Origin: Candidatus Omnitrophota bacterium
GTDB lineage: Bacteria; Omnitrophota; Gorgyraeia; Zapsychrales; Fredricksoniimonadaceae
Direction: 5' to 3'
Assembly (NCBI GenBank): GCA_017987425.1
Contig: JAGNTT010000023.1
Location: 1 to 17,689, forward strand
DNA length: 17,689 bases
Shown here: positions 1 through 3,915 of the stretch, one piece after another
Layout of the letters: every line of letters starts with the position of its first letter
How positions within the stretch are numbered: the stretch's first letter is position 1
Translations under genes and position numbers: made by a program
The notes under the pieces: model-generated
The model's database searches: none
Told to the model about the DNA's origin: nothing
Seen by the model: the letters and a program-made list of their open reading frames with translations, nothing else

Positions 1-189
1 AAAATGCACGTGAATATCAATCAGACCAGGCAGAACCTTCTTTCCCTTCGCGTCGACAATTTCGTGCGAGCCGTTATCAATCGACGGCGCAATCTTGGCG
101 ATGCGTCCGTTTTCCAGCAAAATGTCCTGGGGTTTTACGTGAATCTTATCCGCATTAACAATGACAGCGTTCTTGATCAATAAACCCAT
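1..189 (-). CDS. pyrC: Dihydroorotase, N-terminal 63 residues (cut by window edge)
   Basis: The product cyclises N-carbamoyl-aspartate to dihydroorotate, the third step of pyrimidine synthesis. Only the first 63 codons are in the window. They read as the small beta-sandwich that opens amidohydrolases (MGLLIKNAVIV), then KVLPGLIDIHVHF. Its H-x-H is the first zinc-binding pair, and the PGLID-H-H signature is typical of class I dihydroorotases and relatives. The start is an ATG preceded by GGAGAG. It lies 26 bp after pyrB in the same direction, so it is almost certainly the third gene of the pyrR-pyrB-pyrC operon. An inactive pyrC paralogue (pyrX-like) cannot be excluded without the rest, but the metal-binding HxH is intact here. 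Confidence 0.9.
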   Translation of the reverse strand, partial: MGLLIKNAVIVNADKIHVKPQDILLENGRIAKIAPSIDNGSHEIVDAKGKKVLPGLIDIHVHF

Positions 190-215
190 ATTCTCTCCAT
201 TTTACAAAGCCCGAA

Positions 216-1163
216 TTAGACAGCCGCTGCGGCTTCGCCTTTTTTTCCTAAAAGTAAATACAGAACAGCCATGCGCACCGCGACGCCGTTCGTCACCTGA
301 TCGAGGATCACCGAACGTTCACCGTCGGCAACTTCGGCGGAGACTTCAACACCGCGGTTGGTCGGCCCCGGATGCATCACGATAATATCGGGACGGGCGT
401 TCTGTAATTTCGAATTGTTGACGCCGAACATGCGCGCGTACTCGCGGATCGACGGCAAAAAGCTGTCCTTCTGACGTTCCATCTGAAGGCGCAGCGCAAT
501 CACAGCATCTGAATGGCTCAATGTTTTCTTAAGATCATAACTGACATTGACGCCCATGCGTTCAATTCCGACAGGCATCAGAGTTGATGGACCGCAAACA
601 GTTACCTTCGCGCCTAATTTGATGAGACCCTGGATGTTCGAACGCGCCACACGCGAATGCAGAATGTCCCCGACAATCGCCACATTCAAACCTTCCACTT
701 TTCCCAGCTTTTCCTGAAGCGTGAATATGTCCAGCAATGCCTGCGTGGGATGAGCGCGGCATCCGTCGCCGGCATTCACGACCGCGGCATTAAGACCGTC
801 GGCCAATATCTTGGCAGCTCCGGAAGATTTATGGCGCACGATGATCAAGTCTACATTCATGGCTTCAATGTTGCGGGCAGTGTCCAGAATGGACTCGCCT
901 TTGGTCGTCGAGCTTGTCGACACAGCCACGTTAAGCGTATCGGCAGACAGACGTTTGGCAGCAAGCTCGAAGGAAATACGTGTGCGTGTAGAAGGCTCAA
1001 AGAACAGCATAACAACCGTTTTACCGCGAAGAGCCGGAACCTTCTTGATGTCGCGGGACGAAACTTCCTTAAATGACTTGGCCGTTTCCAGGACGAGTTC
1101 AATCTCCTGACGCGACCAGTCGCTTAAATCCAACAGATCATGATGACGCCATTCACCTGTCAT
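216..1163 (-). CDS. pyrB: Aspartate carbamoyltransferase catalytic chain
   Basis: The product condenses carbamoyl phosphate with aspartate, the committed step of pyrimidine synthesis, in the cytoplasm. The 315 residues match the usual length of the catalytic chain. The carbamoyl-phosphate site FFEPSTRTR is at about 54-62, HPTQALLD at 138-145, the aspartate-binding RLQMERQ at about 225-231, and MHPGPTNRG at 263-271. Its ATG overlaps the pyrR stop by 4 bp (ATGA), so translation is probably coupled. No pyrI regulatory chain is visible; control appears to be at the PyrR leader upstream. pyrC follows 26 bp downstream. Confidence 0.97.
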   Translation of the reverse strand: MTGEWRHHDLLDLSDWSRQEIELVLETAKSFKEVSSRDIKKVPALRGKTVVMLFFEPSTRTRISFELAAKRLSADTLNVAVSTSSTTKGESILDTARNIEAMNVDLIIVRHKSSGAAKILADGLNAAVVNAGDGCRAHPTQALLDIFTLQEKLGKVEGLNVAIVGDILHSRVARSNIQGLIKLGAKVTVCGPSTLMPVGIERMGVNVSYDLKKTLSHSDAVIALRLQMERQKDSFLPSIREYARMFGVNNSKLQNARPDIIVMHPGPTNRGVEVSAEVADGERSVILDQVTNGVAVRMAVLYLLLGKKGEAAAAV

Positions 1164-1705
1164 TGTTTGCCCTCCAACACTATAACCTGATCTTCTTTTT
1201 GGTCCGTATCTTCAAAGATTACTTTGACATTCTGCCCGAGTGAAGTCGGAATATTCTTTCCGACAAAATCCGCGCGGATGGGAAGCTCGCGGTGCCCTCG
1301 GTCGATTAACACCGCCAGCTGGATCAACGACGGGCGGCCGAAATCCGCCAGTGCGTTTAACGCGGCCCTGACCGTGCGCCCGGTAAACAGCACGTCATCC
1401 GTCAGAACTAGCCGTTTATCCTGGATATCAAACCCGATCTGCGTTTCACGCACAACCGGCTGAACGTCGATGGTTGTCAGATCATCCCGATACAGCGTGA
1501 TGTCCAGAATCCCGACCGGAACTTCCACATTTTCAATACCTTTGATTGCTTCTTTAAGACGCTGGGCCAGAACTACTCCGCGCGTGCGGATACCGACGAG
1601 GCAAAGCCCGTGCGATCCCTTGTTTTTCTCAAGGATCTCGTGGGCCATGCGCGAGATAGCTCGGCGTACCGCTTCTTTATCCATGATTTTGTTGTTTGGA
1701 CTCAT
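1160..1705 (-). CDS. pyrR: Bifunctional pyr operon regulator / uracil phosphoribosyltransferase
   Basis: PyrR is an RNA-binding attenuation protein that senses UMP/UTP and also has uracil phosphoribosyltransferase activity. The 181 residues are the normal family length. The PRPP-binding loop VLTDDVLFTGRT is at about 100-111, followed by VRAALNAL as in other PyrRs. The family represses pyr genes by binding a conserved hairpin in the mRNA leader, and a matching hairpin lies upstream at 1896-1915. The ATG overlaps the stop of a 61-codon leader ORF by 4 bp, and the SD (AAAGGAG, 1716-1722) is base-paired in a small hairpin, so initiation probably depends on ribosomes arriving from the leader ORF. 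The 3' end overlaps pyrB by 4 bp. Confidence 0.96.
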   Translation of the reverse strand: MSPNNKIMDKEAVRRAISRMAHEILEKNKGSHGLCLVGIRTRGVVLAQRLKEAIKGIENVEVPVGILDITLYRDDLTTIDVQPVVRETQIGFDIQDKRLVLTDDVLFTGRTVRAALNALADFGRPSLIQLAVLIDRGHRELPIRADFVGKNIPTSLGQNVKVIFEDTDQKEDQVIVLEGKQ

Positions 1706-1887
1706 AAAAAGGAGACTCCTTTGGACGGGTTATCCCCGCTCATTTCGTTTATGGTTTTTGAAAGATATAAACGAAATGCGTCAGCAGGGATTGTCCTGTT
1801 GCCTCTGCAACAGGACAAAAAAATACCCACTTTCCTGAGATGGAAAGCGGGTTCGATGTGTACCGATAATGCAGTATTCGTATTCAT
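1702..1887 (-). CDS. Putative 61-residue pyr leader peptide
   Basis: This 61-codon ORF begins at an ATG with the purine-rich SD GGGAAGGA just upstream and ends TTA-TGA, where the TGA overlaps the pyrR ATG (ATGA). It resembles no protein I know, and its codons pass straight through the leader hairpins (terminator at about codons 12-24, two 12-bp hairpins further on), which suggests that the act of translation matters rather than the peptide. In Escherichia coli pyrBI a leader peptide similarly spans the attenuator, and UTP-dependent pausing sets ribosome coupling. Here the SD adjoins a PyrR-binding-loop-like hairpin, so PyrR may block its translation. The ORF could be fortuitous, but a good SD, the 4-bp overlap and the position immediately after a strong promoter argue against that. 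Confidence 0.6.
   Translation of the reverse strand: MNTNTALSVHIEPAFHLRKVGIFLSCCRGNRTIPADAFRLYLSKTINEMSGDNPSKGVSFL
1708..1722 (-). promoter_or_regulatory. Hairpin hiding the pyrR ribosome binding site
   Basis: On the coding strand AAAGGAG is followed by one T and then CTCCTTT, a perfect 7-bp inverted repeat (at least 5 bp can form with an AGTCT loop). The left arm is the pyrR SD and the right arm is its complement. The structure ends three bases before the pyrR ATG. A ribosome ending the upstream leader ORF at the overlapping TGA would open it. The inverted repeat is seen; the coupling role is inferred. Confidence 0.6.
1741..1778 (-). promoter_or_regulatory. Perfect 12-bp hairpin in the pyrR leader
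   Basis: CATTTCGTTTAT pairs perfectly with ATAAACGAAATG across a 14-base loop. It lies inside the leader ORF, about 36 bp before the pyrR start, and has no U-tract, so it is not a terminator. It may be a pausing or mRNA-stability element, or an insulator between the leader and the pyrR initiation region. Function is not known. Confidence 0.5.
1791..1818 (-). promoter_or_regulatory. Perfect 12-bp hairpin directly after the leader terminator
   Basis: TTGTCCTGTTGC pairs perfectly with GCAACAGGACAA across a 4-base loop (AGAG on the coding strand). Its 5' arm begins with the last two U residues of the terminator U-tract. It could be an RNA polymerase pausing hairpin or a stability element. The loop region UUGCAGAGGCAA loosely recalls a PyrR loop, but it lacks the CNGNGA hexaloop, so the better PyrR site is at 1899-1912. 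Confidence 0.5.
1817..1852 (-). terminator. Intrinsic terminator (attenuator) in the pyrR leader
   Basis: ACCCGCTTTCC pairs with GGAAAGTGGGT (11 bp, one G-U) across the loop ATCTCA, followed by A and seven T. This is a standard Rho-independent terminator read leftwards. No minus-strand gene lies upstream that it could serve: the promoter at 1941-1970 and a divergent gene occupy that side. It therefore sits between the pyr promoter and pyrR and acts as an attenuator. It lies inside the leader ORF, so a closely following ribosome would keep it from folding. Confidence 0.8.
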
Positions 1888-1895
1888 AGGTCCTT

Positions 1896-1915
1896 CCCGG
1901 CTTCACTGAACCGAG
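1896..1915 (-). promoter_or_regulatory. Putative PyrR-binding loop next to the leader SD
   Basis: The coding strand reads CTCGGTTCAGTGAAGCCGGG, a hairpin with the hexaloop CAGTGA. From memory, the PyrR-binding loop consensus is ARUCCNGNGAGGYU with a CNGNGA hexaloop. The core here, GGUUCAGUGAAGCC (1899-1912), fits with paired substitutions: the closing C-G is U-A, the U-G wobble below it is kept, and the outer pairs are G-C. The 3' arm (GGG) adjoins AAGGA, the SD of the leader ORF. PyrR binding would therefore be expected to block leader translation, as reported for mycobacterial pyr operons. Binding itself is inferred. Confidence 0.7.
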
Positions 1916-1940
1916 TTAAAGGAAAATTGAAAGCTGGTAA

Positions 1941-1970
1941 ACTATACCATCCTCGTTCTATTTCTGTCAA
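1941..1970 (-). promoter_or_regulatory. Sigma70-type promoter of the pyr operon
   Basis: TTGACA (1965-1970) and TATAGT (1941-1946) are separated by 18 bp on the minus strand, a near-consensus promoter. The start site should be near 1934, giving a leader of about 230 nt before pyrR that contains the PyrR-loop hairpin, leader ORF and terminator. Confidence 0.8.
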
Positions 1971-2031
1971 GCCATCTTAAGACCTGTTTTTCAAAAAACC
2001 ACCCCTCCCGACGCCAAAAATGTCACACCTC

Positions 2032-2049
2032 CAAGAAAACGCTTTCTTG
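2032..2049 (+). promoter_or_regulatory. Palindromic box, copy 1 (upstream of the 2148 gene)
   Basis: CAAGAAAACGCTTTCTTG is an inverted repeat (7-bp arms around ACGC). Its core GAAAACGCTTTCTT (2035-2048) recurs exactly, in the same orientation relative to the gene, upstream of the Cys-rich protein gene at 6441-6454. The centre is about 60 bp before the expected transcription start, a classic class I activator position. The central CG palindrome resembles operators of LacI-family/CcpA-type regulators; the actual regulator is unknown. Confidence 0.6.
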
Positions 2050-2065
2050 AAATCCGGTTTTTCAG

Positions 2066-2093
2066 TTGTTTTGACTTAGGGATGAGCTATACT
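2066..2093 (+). promoter_or_regulatory. Promoter of the 2148 secreted-protein gene
   Basis: TTGTTT (2066-2071), a 16-bp spacer and TATACT (2088-2093). A closer -35 match, TTGACT at 2071, would leave only 11 bp and is less likely. The match to the promoter at 6394-6422 (TTGTTT, 17 bp, TATAAT), with the same upstream box, supports this choice. Confidence 0.55.
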
Positions 2094-2147
2094 CTAATTA
2101 ATTATATTTAGTGTGTTGATTTTATTCTTCCATCTAGAGGTGAACAT

Positions 2148-3434
2148 ATGACGTACTGGATCCGCAGACTGATGCTCCTTTGTGTTATTTCGACCCCTGC
2201 TTTAGCCTTCGCTGATTCCATGTCATTGACCACCTATTATCCGGCCCCTTTCGGTTCCTACAGCCTTCTTCGCTTGACTCCTGTTCCTGACGCCAGCATG
2301 GGGGCATGCGACACTTCCAAAACGGGACAGATTTTTTTAAGCAGTGATTCCAACCAGCTTAAACTTTGCACCGGCATAGCCTGGACGACCACCGGTCCCT
2401 GGACCTACGATCCGGTCGGGAAATTTGTCTTTCTTACCAACAGCGACACGGATACAGCTTACAAAGCCGGCATCGGCGTGGCAACACCTAACGCCAGATG
2501 GCATGTCAAAGGACTCGATGATGACAACTACGGCCAGCTATTGATTGAAACCACTCAGAACAACGCCATGCTTTCCTTTTTCAACTCCAGCGGAGCAACC
2601 TCGACAGGCAACGCCGCCATCATGATGTCCAACGTCAGCGATTCCGAAGGACTTCATTTTATGATCAACAATGATGATCGCATGATCATCGACGAGAACG
2701 GAAATATCGGGATCGACAATGTCGCTCCCAACACCAATCTGCACATCACGGGCGCGGACAACGCTTCTTACGGTCAATTGGAAGTGCAGTCGACGGGGAG
2801 CGACGCCAGAATTTCTCTCTATAACAGCAGCGCAACCGCGACTAAAAGACGCGGCGACATCATGATGTCTCAGACCGTCGGAGCTGAAGGGATGAGATTC
2901 CTGATCAACGGTGCGGATAAAATGGTCATCGATGAGAACGGAAATGTCGGGATTGGCGCGCTCAATCCGGACGCGCTCTTTCAGGTTAACCGTCCTTCAG
3001 CCACAGGTACCGTGTCCACAGCCCAATTCGACAACGTCAATTTAATCGACGAGGATGATGTAACCTACACGTCCAATGCGCTTTGCGCGGGAACCAATTG
3101 CAGAGCGTCGGACAGCAACTTCTCAGGTATACGATTGTACTCTGACACTTCGAATGTCAGAAACCTGACCCTGGGCGTTCCCTATGCCGCCGGAGATATC
3201 TCCACACTTTCGGTTAACGTGGGAACAGCCGCACAGCTCGTTGTCAGCAATACTGCCGTTACAACCGATTCCACCGTGAATGTCGGCATCGGCGTTGCTT
3301 CACCGAACTATAAACTTCATGTCAACGGACCCATCGGCGGCGCATTAGACAGCGCTCATCCGGCAAACACCGGACAGCTTCAGGTCAATTGCGCCACCGT
3401 CGCCGGAAAATGCTACGCGGTTTACGCTCCTTAA
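2148..3434 (+). CDS. Secreted protein with tail-fibre-like 80-residue repeats
   Basis: This 428-residue protein begins with a signal peptide (RR then a hydrophobic core, likely cleavage after AFA at residue 22). After it comes MSLTTYYPAPFGSY, a motif I recall from families of exported proteins in poorly cultured phyla. Two in-tandem 80-residue repeats (115-194, 195-274) each end in a [R/K]M[I/V]IDENGN[I/V]GI phrase, and a third variant, NVGIGVASPNYKLHVNG, lies near the C terminus. The GNVGIG..P..LHV phrase is common in phage tail fibres and large bacterial surface proteins, where it forms beta-rich stalks. There is no S74 peptidase domain. The ATG has a good SD (AGAGGTGA). A surface or extracellular structural role is inferred; no enzymatic motif is seen. 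It is the only plus-strand gene in the window. Confidence 0.8.
   Translation: MTYWIRRLMLLCVISTPALAFADSMSLTTYYPAPFGSYSLLRLTPVPDASMGACDTSKTGQIFLSSDSNQLKLCTGIAWTTTGPWTYDPVGKFVFLTNSDTDTAYKAGIGVATPNARWHVKGLDDDNYGQLLIETTQNNAMLSFFNSSGATSTGNAAIMMSNVSDSEGLHFMINNDDRMIIDENGNIGIDNVAPNTNLHITGADNASYGQLEVQSTGSDARISLYNSSATATKRRGDIMMSQTVGAEGMRFLINGADKMVIDENGNVGIGALNPDALFQVNRPSATGTVSTAQFDNVNLIDEDDVTYTSNALCAGTNCRASDSNFSGIRLYSDTSNVRNLTLGVPYAAGDISTLSVNVGTAAQLVVSNTAVTTDSTVNVGIGVASPNYKLHVNGPIGGALDSAHPANTGQLQVNCATVAGKCYAVYAP
2490..2969 (+). repeat. Two tandem 240-bp coding repeats
   Basis: Residues 115-194 and 195-274 of the 2148 protein align without gaps over 80 residues. Shared positions include NYGQL/SYGQL, NSS, IMMS, EG, F.IN, MIIDENGN/MVIDENGN. 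The DNA repeats are diverged, so the duplication is not recent. Confidence 0.75.
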
Positions 3435-3462
3435 AAAATAAACCTGCCCCAGATTTTTTCAT

Positions 3463-3876
3463 TTACTTCCGGAACACTTTCTTACCTAAAGAATTAAAAC
3501 ATCTCTTCGGCTTACAATCATCCGTAACCTCAAATTTCGCATCCCCTTTGGTTTCTATAATTTTCTTCTTCATATCCAGCGGATCCGCAGAATCGCCCAC
3601 CAGGTTCAATTTCAGGAATAATTATTAGTCCTAAATAGTTTCACAAATCCGGAAAAAGGTTCTGTCTTATCAAATTCCATGATGATTTTGTACGTACATT
3701 TTAAAGTCGGTGATGGGATGGCACGCATTAAGACAGGGAAATCAAAATGAGAGCCATTGGCATTCATTTAAAGGCCTAGGCAGGAATACAAGACGAATAC
3801 TGTCGGCTTCCGCAAAAGCACCCTCGCACTCAAACCTACAACGCACAGGCCAGAAAAAGTCAAACGCTCGTCTCAT
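3463..3876 (-). pseudogene. Probable frameshifted gene remnant
   Basis: Three adjoining minus-strand stretches read like protein, but in different frames: 3876-3742 (starts MRRAFDFFWPVRC, 44 codons), 3767-3612 (MNANGSHFDFPVLMRAIPSP, 51 codons) and about 3624-3463 (LKLNLVGDSADPLDMKKK, ending KKVFRK-stop). Stretches 1 and 3 share a frame and stretch 2 is in another, as expected from two compensating indels, one near 3745-3765 and one near 3615-3625. Joined, they give about 135 residues of plausible, partly basic sequence with no family I recognise. There is no SD before 3876. It lies just downstream of the Cys-rich gene. Base-calling errors could also produce this pattern. Confidence 0.5.
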
Positions 3877-3915
3877 TCTATTTTAAAGAGAATTTCTTAA
3901 TGCTTGAAGGAAGGA

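Noticed and set aside
1791..1818. Second PyrR-binding loop in UUGCAGAGGCAA
   Set aside because: The hairpin closes on a four-base loop and lacks the CNGNGA hexaloop; the 1899-1912 hairpin fits much better.
2071..2093. TTGACT/TATACT as promoter of the 2148 gene
   Set aside because: The spacer would be only 11 bp; TTGTTT at 2066 gives 16 bp and matches the second gene's promoter.
3421..3455. Terminator after the 2148 gene (GGTTTA/TAAACC)
   Set aside because: Only a 6-bp A/T-rich stem with a 14-base loop and no clean U-tract; too weak to call.
3389..3628. Plus-strand 79-codon open frame after the 2148 gene
   Set aside because: It starts inside the end of the real gene in another frame, has no SD, and lies opposite the better minus-strand coding remnant.
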